Positions 23,356-34,114 of a stretch of 64,000 nt of DNA are shown here, piece by piece. The stretch comes from Megalonaias nervosa (Eukaryota > Mollusca > Bivalvia > Unionida > Unionidae): positions 1-64,000 of the forward strand of contig JAECUM010006797.1 of NCBI GenBank assembly GCA_016617855.1, read 5' to 3'. Under the pieces are notes generated by a model. The model had not been told where the DNA came from, did not search any database, and saw only the letters and a program-made list of their open reading frames with translations. Each line of letters starts with the position of its first letter. Positions within the stretch are counted from its first letter, which is position 1. The position numbers and the translations under genes are program-made.

Positions 23356-25630
23356 TTACACTATGTAACACAATTTTTGTTCATGGGTAGTAAGTGTTAT
23401 TTCGTAATTGTTTATGCCTAAACAGTGTAGAAAATGGTTATTATTCCCCACAAACTTTGCGTTTGTGACCAGGACAGTGATAGTTTGAAATTTACCTATT
23501 TCCAATGAGAAAACGGGCGAATTTATGTCTTTTCGTTCACATAAAGTCAGAAAAAAAACAATATATGAATCAAACTTAACATGTATTTATACCAAAGTAA
23601 TACAAAATTGACCACAAAAGATTTAGAAGCGAGCAGTTTTTCGAGATTTACGATTATACTGTAAATCACTTTCATGAATCAGACCCCAAATGTAGTCTCC
23701 CATCATGTTCTCCTTATACTATCCTTGGTAGCGGCATTCAAAATCCAGTATATCCTGGTGGAAGCGCTCGTCTTGGTCCTCTGAGTATGCTCCCATATTC
23801 TCCTTGAATTTATCAAGATGAGCATCAAGGATATGGACTTTGAGGGACATCCTGCAGCCCATTGTGCCGTAGTTCTTCACCAGAGTCTCAACCAGCTCAA
23901 CATAGTGTTCGGTCTTGTGATTGCCCAGGAAGCCCCGAACCACTGCGACAAAGCTGTTGCAAGCCGCTTTCTCCTTTCTAGTGAGCTTCTTGGGTAATTC
24001 ATTGCACTCCAGGATCTTCTTTATCTGTGGTTCGACGAAGAGACCGGCTTTAACCTTTGTCTCAGACAGATTAGAGAAGAAGTCTTGAAGGTACTTGAAG
24101 GGTGCTGACTTCTTATCTTGAGCTCTGACAAATTGTTTCATAAGGCTCAATTTGATATGCAGTGGTGGCATCAGTACCATCCGGGGGTCCACCAGTGACT
24201 CCCACTTGACATTGTTCCTCCCCACAGAGAACTCGATCCGCTGTGGCCTGTCCCGCCTGTTTTAGTGCGCCTTGGTGTCCCTGCTGTCCCAAAGGCAAAG
24301 ATAGCTGGGAATCTTGGTAAAACCGCCTTGGAGACCCATGATGACCTCCCAGCCGTACTCATCATATTTCAAGGCGTCCAGCAAGGTCTTGATGCTGTTG
24401 TAATCCTCTTTGAGGTTCACCGAATGAGCCAGGGGAAGAGACGGGTACTTGTTCCAATTATGGAGCAGCACGGCTTTGAGGCTCCTGGATGAGCTGTCAA
24501 CGATGAGGCGCTATTCATTCTGGTTACAATCGATTCCGATTGCCTCGAACAGAATGGTCACATTGTGGCAGAGGCAGAGCCCATCTTGACGGGTGAAGAA
24601 GCTGGAAGAAGCTTGGTGACGCTTCCTCTGATCTCCGACTTGCACACTTTCATCCAACACGTTCCACTGCATGAGCCTAGACGTCAAAAGCTCGGCATTG
24701 GACTTGGTGAGACCAAGATCTCTGATCAAGTCGTTGAGGTCTTTTTGGTTAGGGCAGTGTGGCACCGGGGCGATCGATGAAGGAAGGTCCGGATACGTGA
24801 TAGCAGTGCGTTCTTGCCAGTCCGACGTAGCAGAAGTAGCATGTGCTTCAGTGGTCAGTGGGTTCCCGCCAAATTATTGGGATAGCGAACTTCATGGCTC
24901 TCTTTTCCCCTCTGTACCATCCTACAGAAATACATTTATTTCAGCCATGACTAATGTGTAAGATATTCTCGCAACATTTTTCATATATGATATATTTTTT
25001 TAATAACATTGAAAATTGTAAAACATTTTAGAATTAAAATCTTTTACAATTTTAAAAATGTTAACAAATTTTATAACAGAAAATTCCGAGGAACAATTGT
25101 CCATCTTACCTTTCTGAGTATTTTGCAGTGCTCGCAGGTGAAATGAGGTGCCCAGGGTTTGTCTTGATCCCAGATAGGCCTGCCGAAATATGCCTTGTAG
25201 GCCTTACACATCTTAGCAGATGCTTCCACGGATTACGTTTTCGCTCTTGTCTTGATAAATTGGCCGCAGACATAGCAAAATGCGTCTGCAGGATGCTTGC
25301 AGCCTCTTGATGCCATCTCAGAAAAATACAGATACGTATCCACTTAGGCAGCTGGAACTAAACTGAACTGGTGGGCTTAAGGCCCCTGTATTTATATTAC
25401 TATTTATGTTAATGGAAAGTTATAGACAGTTCTAGAAGTTACTCCAAGTTTACTCAGCACTGAATCTATCTGGAATGTTCTGGAAAATAGGTAAATTTCA
25501 AAATATCACTGTCCTGGTCACAAAAGCAAAGTTTTGGGGAATAATAGCCATTTCCTATACTTTTGAGGCATAAGCAATTAGGAAATAACACTTACTACCC
25601 AGGAACTAAAAAAATTGTTACACGGTGTTA
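23356..25630. mobile_element. CACTA-ended DNA transposon (CMC-like), 23359-25627
   Basis: Terminal inverted repeats of about 155 bp: 23359-23515 on the left and about 25484-25627 on the right, inverted. Shared core stretches include GGGTAGTAAGTGTTATTTC and CCAGGACAGTGATA. Left end CACTATGTAACA; right end, read inward, CACCGTGTAACA. TTA flanks both sides (23356-23358 and 25628-25630). CACTA-like ends with a 3-bp duplication are the mark of the CACTA/Mirage/Chapaev group. It encloses one minus-strand gene. Confidence 0.75.
23623..25316 (-). pseudogene. Candidate transposase of the CACTA-ended element; widespread orphan invertebrate family
   Basis: The first exon, 25316-25110, starts MASRGCKHPADAFCYVCG and ends ...HCKILRK at donor GTAAGA; the acceptor is near 24922. 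The second exon runs in mostly one frame to TAA at 23623. Landmarks: IPIIWREPTDH, CYFC, ITYPDLPSSIAPVPHC, LLHNWNKYPSLPLAHS, FTKIPSYLCLWDSRDT, LMPPLHIKLSLMKQFV, and DERFHQDI near the end. Cys pairs suggest zinc binding, and scattered Asp/Glu could form a DDE-type site. I know this set from a large unnamed family in arthropods and molluscs. Stops at RYQG, KAH, NE, DH and KT plus frame changes show decay. Confidence 0.75.
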
Positions 25631-26200
25631 TTTCAGAACAGCACTGATGCATGTTTTGTCAAGCTTATGAGCAGAATAAGATAAAAATTCATATAATATT
25701 GTGCAAGAGGAAATGAAGTCTATGACGTTGATTAAATTAACTGCTACAGCTGAATCGTCTGAAACAACACCTGAAGCGAGTTACACGCGTGAATCATCTG
25801 ACGAATATTCTAGCAGTAATAAAGATATCCATGAGCAAATCAGTTAATCAAATGTTGTTTTGTATTAATATAACAATGGAATTTAAAACTCGCCAATTTA
25901 CAGTTTATATATGAAATGTGGTACAACAACGACAAAGCGGAGCTGCGCAAACACCTGAAATAGTCTTCAGAAGCTGTATCTAAAAGTAATGAAGTAAAAC
26001 CTATTGATGAAATTTATCAACGCTACAAGACATGTGATGTTATTGGATATAAATTGCAGATGAATTCATATCTACGCTTGCAATATATTTTTGTGATGAT
26101 CCCCAAAAGAACAAGACTGTTTAATTGAGAAAGCCTATTTTAAAATTTTGAATTACCATAAAATCGGGCAATGGACTCTGTAAAGTTTTATATCCGCCTA
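25631..26200. other. No clear gene; possible far end of locus B
   Basis: Short broken frames without motifs. The sequence has a coding-like texture but I cannot assign it. Confidence 0.3.
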
Positions 26201-26204
26201 GGTT

Positions 26205-28230
26205 CAATATTAGTGTACCGTTTGATGTGGAGGATGAGATAACTGAGCAGCGACGGGTATCCCTGTTCAACCAAATGAGGAAAGTTTGTGAATCCATTTA
26301 TGAGTCCAGCGAAGTAATACTTATACCTACTCCATATGGAATAAGATCCAATAAAGTAACATTGCTGTGTTTTGACCCAGTTAGATAAATGTTTACAAAT
26401 ATATAACAATTCCAATATCATTAAGACCAAACAAATGGAAAGGTTCATACCTGCCTTGGGAAACGTAAAGTATGCGGCAGAACATGTCATTATGAATATT
26501 GTAAAACACATTTGCTGGTGTTATAATCTGGCACACGTGCTAGACGAATGTCTTAAATGCTTCATCGGAGTCAAAGCATATAATAGACTTTCCTGGCCAT
26601 GTGGATCTGTTATTACAGCGTGCGTAGACAAAGACTGACATAAATCCCTGTGACTGCGCCAATAACTGTGATTACACAAACACTTGACGCCGTAGATAAA
26701 ACACCGGTGAGAAAACAGACAACGAAATTAACGAAATAATAGCTATGATTGAAGCGATTGTACTTTTTTTTATCTTGGCATAGTACAAAAATTAAAAGAA
26801 GTTTTAAACGGACTTTCAAACCAGAGAAAGCTTTCCCATTATATAAGCACGCCAACTGTACATCACCTAAGATTAATTGCAGAACAGCTTAAAGAAATTG
26901 CACAACAGCGTGGAATAAAATACTAAGTCGTATGAGAAAAACTGACATACTTGAATTATTGAGACCTATAATTGCACTCTATCAACCTGCTGTCGCAGAT
27001 AATCCATGATCCGTTGCTAATACAACAACGAGTGTTGATATATCAAACGTTGCTAATATAACAACAGTTCAACAACCTAAACAACTTGCACGTAAGCATA
27101 ATATATAAATACAAAGAGTTACAAGAAAAGATGAAATACTTGCATTATTAGGCGTGTTTGAGAATGAACACATTTGTCGTCGGGAGAATGAATAACAAAA
27201 ACGTTGTCGGGATGAAAAAAAACCAAACCGTCGTCGTATTGCATCATTTAAATTTGAAAATCACATGTCAATTATTCCCCACTCATACAAAGCAGACAAA
27301 GACCATCGACAACACCTTTCAAATATGACTACTGGAATCACGTCGGTGTTGCAACGCTCTGGCCTCTCTGGGGTTAAAGCAGTTATTGTCTTTAATGCGC
27401 ATTTAGTGATACCGCTAAGAGGTAACAAGGATGGATTTAACATTACAACACCGTGGATACAGAATACCTTTACGAAACAGCTCGCTAGGCGATCTTTACG
27501 AATCCTAAACGTGTCGCTCTTCGCTTACCTGACAACTGGAAAGACTACATGGTAAAGTTACCATCAGAGACACATGATAAATAGATGTGAACACTGATTG
27601 GCCTAAAATGGTATTCAATGAGTTTACTGGCAACAAACGAGCTACCGCTGTTCGGTGGAATCATTATATGCAAACTAGTAATGCATTTATAGATGGAATA
27701 ACTGAAGAAGATGCAACTTTATGAAGAGAAAATATGACACTGTACGTACTTCAACCAAAGCAAGAAGAAGAAGTTTTAAGACAACAACAAAAATACGTTT
27801 AAGACAACAGAAAGAAGAATTTCTAAGACAACAAGAGCATAAACAGAAACAAAGCGAAGAATTAGCTGCGTTTCCACGAGAAAGGCCAGAATAAATTGTT
27901 GAGGCTCTGGAGAAACAAGCACGTGTATATGAGGAACAAGAACATTCACATGCACACCAACCAAACGTGTATCACGAAAACAAAAACTGGAAAAACTCCA
28001 ATTTCGCAAATCGAAAGAAATTAAAAAGTATAAGAGGTGGCTTGAAACACAGCAACAACCAAAGGAAGGAAAGAGCCTTGATAGACTGTGACCCTAACGA
28101 CCTCACGGACTGATTGGAAACAGCTGTGGGATCCGTTCGTGCGGGCACCAACACACCAGAAGTCATTAACGAGGCCGCATCGATTCGTCAGCAATTGCTA
28201 ACCAATTACATTATGGATAGAAAAAAAAAA
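26205..28230 (+). pseudogene. Decayed Polinton locus B, upstream genes including a coiled-coil protein
   Basis: Frames change often. Recognisable texture: FDVEDEITEQRRVSLFNQMR (about 26220), a stretch containing ILELLRPIIALYQPAVADNP (about 26950), IPHSYKADKDHRQHLSNMTT (about 27273), a Gln/Glu/Lys-rich coiled coil (about 27770-27970), and VRAGTNTPEVINEAASIRQQ (about 28135). No family is assigned. Placement in the viral locus rests on the penton and capsid remnants directly downstream and the same strand. The order coiled coil, penton, capsid matches locus C. Confidence 0.4.
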
Positions 28231-28789
28231 ACTTGAACTTGTTAAAAATATCAATTATGCATGCGACGCACTTCATTCGTACAACATCGATGATGCGTAC
28301 TGAGGTGACTTTGCGGAAGTCTATGCTGCGATACAACGGGTTGTTCTAAATACAACCCAGAGCCTTACTTGGATATCACCATCTCATCAATGAAATCAGA
28401 ATTCAATGTGACATTTTCTACACCTGTTTCCTCTGCGGAATCACAGTCGAGATCGCATTGACGTTGCTGTGAGTTCATTACAGTTGGCCTAATATCCGAT
28501 CACATCCGTCTCGTGGTCTTGACTTAAATAACTATCTGGTATTTCACTAAATCGTGAAATAACTTGCGGTGAGGTAGAACTTCCTATGATATTACCTCAA
28601 GCAATGACGAGGACGTCGAACAATCTCGTTGTTGACTGGTAAAGACTCTAAAATTTCTATACTTCAGCATGAGCCCACACTTGATTCTCTCATCGCAATT
28701 GAATCTTTGATCATTGGACAGTCGTTGTTGTCAACAGTTCTTGGTTGGCCTAAAGATATTCTCTAAATTAATCACTTTTTGCTTACAGG

Positions 28790-29140
28790 ACTTAATAGGG
28801 ACTGGATATCATACTGCGCCTGGCATAGTCAGAATTACCTCAACGACTCAGATCAATTTTAACCTGTGACACCATCAGAGGTAGTTAAAAGAGCAGGTCT
28901 AAAACGATAGGCGTAGGTTCGAGAGGTGTAGCAGTTCATAATTATATACTCATTGGGTTTCCACCAACAGTCGAACCGGGTGATTTGATATTCATCTATG
29001 CCCGCAGCACCTGTGTATCTTCAATGTCATAATAATCGGTTGACACATATTCAACTTTACCCTTATAGATCAAGACGGTCACATTGTAGATCTTCGAGGA
29101 CAAATATCGACGATACAACTGTATAATAGAGATCGACCTA
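28790..29140 (+). pseudogene. Penton/minor capsid remnant, locus B
   Basis: IGTGYHTAPGIVRITSTTQ, then YILIGFPPTVEPGDLI, then FNFTLIDQDGHIVDLRGQ appear in order across three frames. The block 'L-x-D-Q-D/S-G-x-x-D-L' near the C-terminus and the preceding 'F-P/S-P-x-V-x-P-G' are shared with the penton of locus C (46042-46790). In Polintons this is a single jelly-roll vertex protein. Heavily frameshifted. Confidence 0.6.
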
Positions 29141-29329
29141 ATGTTTAGTATTACGACCGTCGCACGTGGACACACATTTGACATGGTGTGCCTGTGTTGG
29201 TGGATCAGGCAAAAGAGAAGTTTGGTATTTCTTATATTTGGCTAAGATCCCTGATCAACCAAAAGGTAGACAATCAAGTGTAGTACAAGTCTAGGTTTTG
29301 TCTTTCATGTGAGACATTCTTGGAAATTG

Positions 29330-29828
29330 AGGGGGAACATTTACAGAACGAAAATACCGATTACCCCGACAATGCCCAAGATAACAATGATATCATGGCG
29401 TTGTTCAACAGTGCACGTTATTCCATCGATGGAGAGGATACATAATCAATTTTAGACAACATTCATGTTGCCTCGACAATTCTTGGACTCGCCAGATTAC
29501 GCTGGTCTAAAAATGATGTTTATCCAAGACTCATCCAACCATGCAGATCATAGACCGTATAAATTTCAAAAACTTAAACGGGATTTTTTTTTACCAACCC
29601 ACAGCCTGCTGCCACCACCCCTATAATGTCTTGTGCCAATGGTAGTTTCAACTCTGGATTTCTACAGCGTCAATTCCAACTCATTAAAGTTTTCGTGTGT
29701 AACTTATCTTAGGTTTTGTAGAAATGTTCGAGAGGTTATTTTGGGGGCCAAACATACAATCATCTTATTTCGTAAGAACAGCGCCAGCGATACAATGTGG
29801 CATACAGGAGGTAATCCTTGCCTGTGCT
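29330..29828 (+). pseudogene. Major capsid protein remnant, locus B (N-terminal half)
   Basis: ALFNSARYSIDGEDT (about 29398) parallels SLFKSARYQLASQT of locus C, and HVASTILGLARL parallels PIASTVLNIV. NGSFNSGFLQRQFQL and FCRNVREVILGAKHTIIL (about 29723) parallel FCRDYNKVFRGLKHTLIL of locus C. The same order and spacing make this a homologue of the double jelly-roll capsid protein. Similarity ends at about 29828, so the C-terminal half is lost. Confidence 0.65.
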
Positions 29829-31662
29829 AACCCCTTCACAGACTGGAGAATCACGTTTGTTCTCATTTATGAAATATATAACCGCTTCAGTCTACATTCG
29901 TAGGAATTCTGTTAAATCTTTATATAATGATGGTGTTTTGGTTCCGTCAGAGAAGGGGAAAAGTATTCAATACGTTCTTTCTCAAATATTTCCTTAACCT
30001 TTAGGGTATAAAATTCCTTCATCAAACTGTATCTTTTCAAGTGATCGTTCATTAAAACGTCGCTTTCGGCCATTCCCTTCTTTTTAACTTTATTAAACCA
30101 GGTGTATTTTCAGAAGATATAAGTAGTAAAAACATGTATTTTTATCCGTTGTTGTAATTTTTATAGGCTTGCATGTTAACAATGTCTGCTTACCACTCGT
30201 TTTCTAAATCGGTGATATACAAATTCAAAATATTATTCACGAGTTTATTTTAATTAGATTTCGAGAACCTAAAAAGATTTAAACTTTTAATTATTGCAGT
30301 AAAAATATATTACTTCCTTGGATTGTATTTTCAACTCAGAGTGAATTGTCGGATATTAAATATTCGTTTTGATTAATCTTATTTTATAAACTTTTATATG
30401 ATCTTCGATCTTTATTTAATGTTTCTGATTAAATCCATCTGTTCACAATTGAGTGTCACTCTCCAGAAACCAAGCAACTCCAAAGATCTTGGTGCTTCTG
30501 GCCATCTTCTGTTACATGATTCGTTACCTTCATATGGATGTCACTTAGATTCAATGGCACACTTCTCTATAACCACCATTAGAGTCTAAGTTCCAGTAGG
30601 CAGGAAGCTATAGTCCTACCCTCCCAGATCATTGGTGGATCTGTAATTCACATGATGATCAGAGTGAATAAGTGTGCTGAATTAAGATTAAAACATATTT
30701 TGTCTTTTGTAAAGATAAAGGGGGGGGGGGATACACAGTTGTATTGAAGTTGTTACACCAAATCCAAATAAATTACCACTAAGATATGAAATATAATTAA
30801 AAAGACTAAAAAGCTTTAGTTAATAAATTAATCTATGTAGAATAAAGTTATGTTTCGTGAACAATACATAAAATCACCATAACGTTATATAATTTGATTA
30901 TCTCAGATACAAATTAGAAAATATTTACATCTTACGTTATGTTCTATGTCTGTTTAAGTTATTGTGATCGTATCTAAACATCAAACAATGCTATATCTTC
31001 ATTGGAAGCTATCAACTTTACAGTTAAGCGATTTGGTCATAAAATTAGATCATACTTAAATAAAATTTAAGTGCTCTGCACTTACATATATAAACATGTT
31101 ATACTTGCAAATGTGTTTGATGTTTATTGTACTTGCAAATTTAAATATATACTGATTTCTTGGAATCATAGGTAATAATTATTTATAAATGTACTTCCCT
31201 GTTACATGTAATACCGTATTTGACCTTGTATTCACGATTTGTTTTTTTAATTTGCGTAGTGGTTATAAGCACTAAATGAAATAGAATATATAGGGTCTCA
31301 TTAATTAATTATAAAACCTAAATGATTTGTTATTTTTTGCTTCTTATGTTGCTATTCTAATGCTTCGCGGCTACTATCTAGCTCCAGTAATTAGTTGCAT
31401 TATTTATGGCGAAACAAGTACTTTTTTGTTAAGAACTTCTAATTTATATTTTCTAAATAAAAGTATTTATATTATGTTTTCTGACTGTAACCGTATTAAT
31501 CGACTCCGAAGTTCAGCTTTAAATTATATATTAGGTATAAATCTAACTGTGTCCTAGTTTACCGGGGTACATAACTTTTAATTAGTTAAAAGGTTCAGAT
31601 ATATTACTTCAGAGATGATGGTAGAGTATTTATTTTTTTAAAGTTTACTGTATAGATATGGT
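29829..31662. other. No gene seen
   Basis: AT-rich, with a G10 run at about 30720. The frame at 31327-31557 has no recognisable domain. No terminal repeats seen. Confidence 0.5.
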
Positions 31663-31897
31663 CATTGTGGGCTACGAGTATCAGAAAAAGAAATCGTGGA
31701 TATCATTTTCATTGTGGCCTAGGAGTATTAGAAAAAGAAATAGTGGATATCATTTTCATGGTGGCCTAGGAGTATTACAAAAAGAAACAGTGGATATCAT
31801 TTTCATCGTGGCCTAGGAGTATTAGAAAAAGAAATAGTGGATATCGTTTTCATGGCGGCCTATGAGTTTTAGGAAAAGAATAGTGGATATCATTGTC
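31663..31897. repeat. 47-bp minisatellite, five copies
   Basis: Unit CATTGTGGCCTAGGAGTATT plus AGAAAAAGAAATAGTGGATA plus TCATTTT, repeated five times head-to-tail with a few substitutions. No coding. An AT-rich spacer follows to the TA tract at about 32188. Confidence 0.9.
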
Positions 31898-32177
31898 ATA
31901 AGGTTATTAAATCATTGTTATTATTGTTGGTTTTTGAAAAACTGAAACATGATTGGGTACTAACTTTGTATCATGGCGATCATTATTTGTTTCAGTTTGT
32001 GGGAATAGGGTGTTGGTGTTTGAAACAAAGTTGAATAGGTTGTGGGATCCAGGAAGTCTCCATTCAACGCTATTCATGTAACTAGATCAGCAATGTTATT
32101 AATATTAAATAAAAAAGAGGAGTTGCATATTATGACAATCTTCCTTTGTTTTTCTCGTAGATGATTTGAAAAACAAT

Positions 32178-32187
<10 letters not shown>

Positions 32188-32211
<24 letters not shown>

Positions 32212-32212
32212 C

Positions 32213-32250
<38 letters not shown>
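32188..32250. repeat. (TA)n microsatellite
   Basis: TA repeats broken once by ACG. The open frames across it are artefacts. Confidence 0.9.
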
Positions 32251-32252
<2 letters not shown>

Positions 32253-32650
32253 GAAAGCTGGAGGGGGCCACCGGTATGTTTATTGCAACGTAAAAGCACT
32301 GCTGCAGTAAAGACTCTAGTAGCAATCCATTCGTTTAATAAGGTATTTGAATCTAGCATTTTTCCACGTGCACGGGGAGTAAGGTTTATTGATTCACCAC
32401 ACAGAAAAAGTGCTGTAAATGATCTTGGTAATTATCGATGCGTCTCACTCACCGATGTGCTAAAGTATTCACCTGCATTTTGAATAACAGCTAAATTTAT
32501 GATCAAGTTAAAGGGAGCTAATCAATGAGGCTCATTCTGGGTTCTGAAAGTGGTATGCTCCCTTAGATAAAAAAATTTTTTTCTTCCAACGTTGGCGCAC
32601 ACATATTTAAGTAAATCTTGTGGCAAATTTTGTACCAGTATTTAAAATTA
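32251..32650 (+). mobile_element. LINE reverse transcriptase fragment
   Basis: Across frames: FNKVFESSIFPRARG, then NDLGNYRCVSLTDVLKY, then ILNN, NEAHSGF and LSKSCGKFCTS. These correspond to early RT blocks (insertion-finger region, 'GNYR-x-I-S-L', and 'E-x-Q-x-G-F'). The order is right but frames shift, so it is an old 5'- and 3'-truncated copy, different from the LINE at 10-14 kb. Confidence 0.6.
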
Positions 32651-33846
32651 CCGCAGAATACGCTTTCTGCTTTCCATAGTGGTGAATGTGGACGGTATAT
32701 TCTCTGTTTTCAAAACTGTACAACATTCAATAAGTAGTGGTTAAAGTTCAACAGTATATGCAACTGCAGATACCTAAAGAAATTTCAGTGAAATTAGGGC
32801 TCAACATTCAACACTTAGTTTAATACATAAATATATGGTTTGGATAGGAATTAATCTCACAAGACTTGTGATACAAACCTTTATAGCTTTAACTGTAAGC
32901 AGTTATTACAAGATACCTTGTTACAAGAAAGTGTTCCTAAGGTAGCGAATGGTAAGAAAGCTTATCATTACAGACATTTTAAACCTCAGCTAAATAGTGG
33001 AACATTGTCTTAATTTTGGTCTCCCGTTTAAGGTCAGACAAGTCTTTACGTGCCCTTAATGTTTACTGCATAATTTAATGACAGAAAGCGATAGCCAATC
33101 AAATATCAACAAATGAACGTATCCTATGTAATATCTGCCAATAGACGATTAATTTCATGTGGTCATGGTCTGCCCATTGTAATCATATTTATTATCAAAA
33201 TCTTTTCAATCAATTTGCTAATCTTATCAAACAGAATAAATTGCATTCACTTCTAAAAGGGTCAGTATTATAGTGCTTATGTTACTTTGTTCACCTAACT
33301 TTACAAAAGATAATGCAAGTTCTGGAAACAACTGTAGTTAATGTATTGCCCCTCCCCCCCCCCTTCATATATGGATATTTTGGGCATCAAATTGTAATTT
33401 AATAATACATTTCTAACACGTCTTGGAATATGTTAAGTATTGAAAACATCATAATTGATTTATTTACTAAGGAATTTCAACATCTATTTTACATCATTAA
33501 GTGTGTGTTGGTTGAATAAAGAGATACAAACATGGTGTTTGTATTTGTATGGAAAGACAGATAGAATACTATTTATATTATCCGTGCAACGAAAATTATC
33601 ATCCGGAGAATAAAGTAATATGCCTCTTTAATATCATAATTTAGTTTTGTCCATTGCGATCAGGCATTCAGTAAAACTGGTGTCCGATATTTGCACTATA
33701 TGCGTGTGTCTGGTATCGGATGGTGTTCATTGTAAATAGCTGTTCGGTATGAGCAGGTTCTCTGAAAATAAAATACATTACGCTAACACAATTGTTATAC
33801 TCACTTTCCTATACAGTCAGCATTCTAATTTAAATGTATCTTTATT
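32651..33846. other. No gene seen
   Basis: AT-rich with a C10-type run at about 33353. Nothing supportable. Confidence 0.5.
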
Positions 33847-34114
33847 ACATTTTCCAACACGGAGCCCCGGGCGGCTGAATGGTCTAAAGCGCTCGCCTTT
33901 ACAGATCACCAACATCATACCTCTGTACTCGTTTTTCCTCAAACTCGGCCATCTTTGGTATTTGAGTAAGCTTGACAGTAGTTTCCTGTGGGTCGGTGGC
34001 TTTTCCAAGATTTTTTCCAGGTTATTATCCACCAGATATACTGGCGGCAATGTATAGCCTATCGTACGCTGAAAATGGCGTTAAACCGAAAACAAGTACA
34101 ACATTTTCCAGCAC
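33847..34114 (+). mobile_element. SINE family A (33861-34100), diverged, with target duplication
   Basis: Head GGCTGAATGGTCTAAAGCGC and tail GAAAATGGCGTTAAACC match the other family A copies; the B-box is mutated. ACATTTTCCAACAC (33847-33860) and ACATTTTCCAGCAC (34101-34114) are the target duplication with one change. The most diverged of four copies, so an older insertion. Confidence 0.85.
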
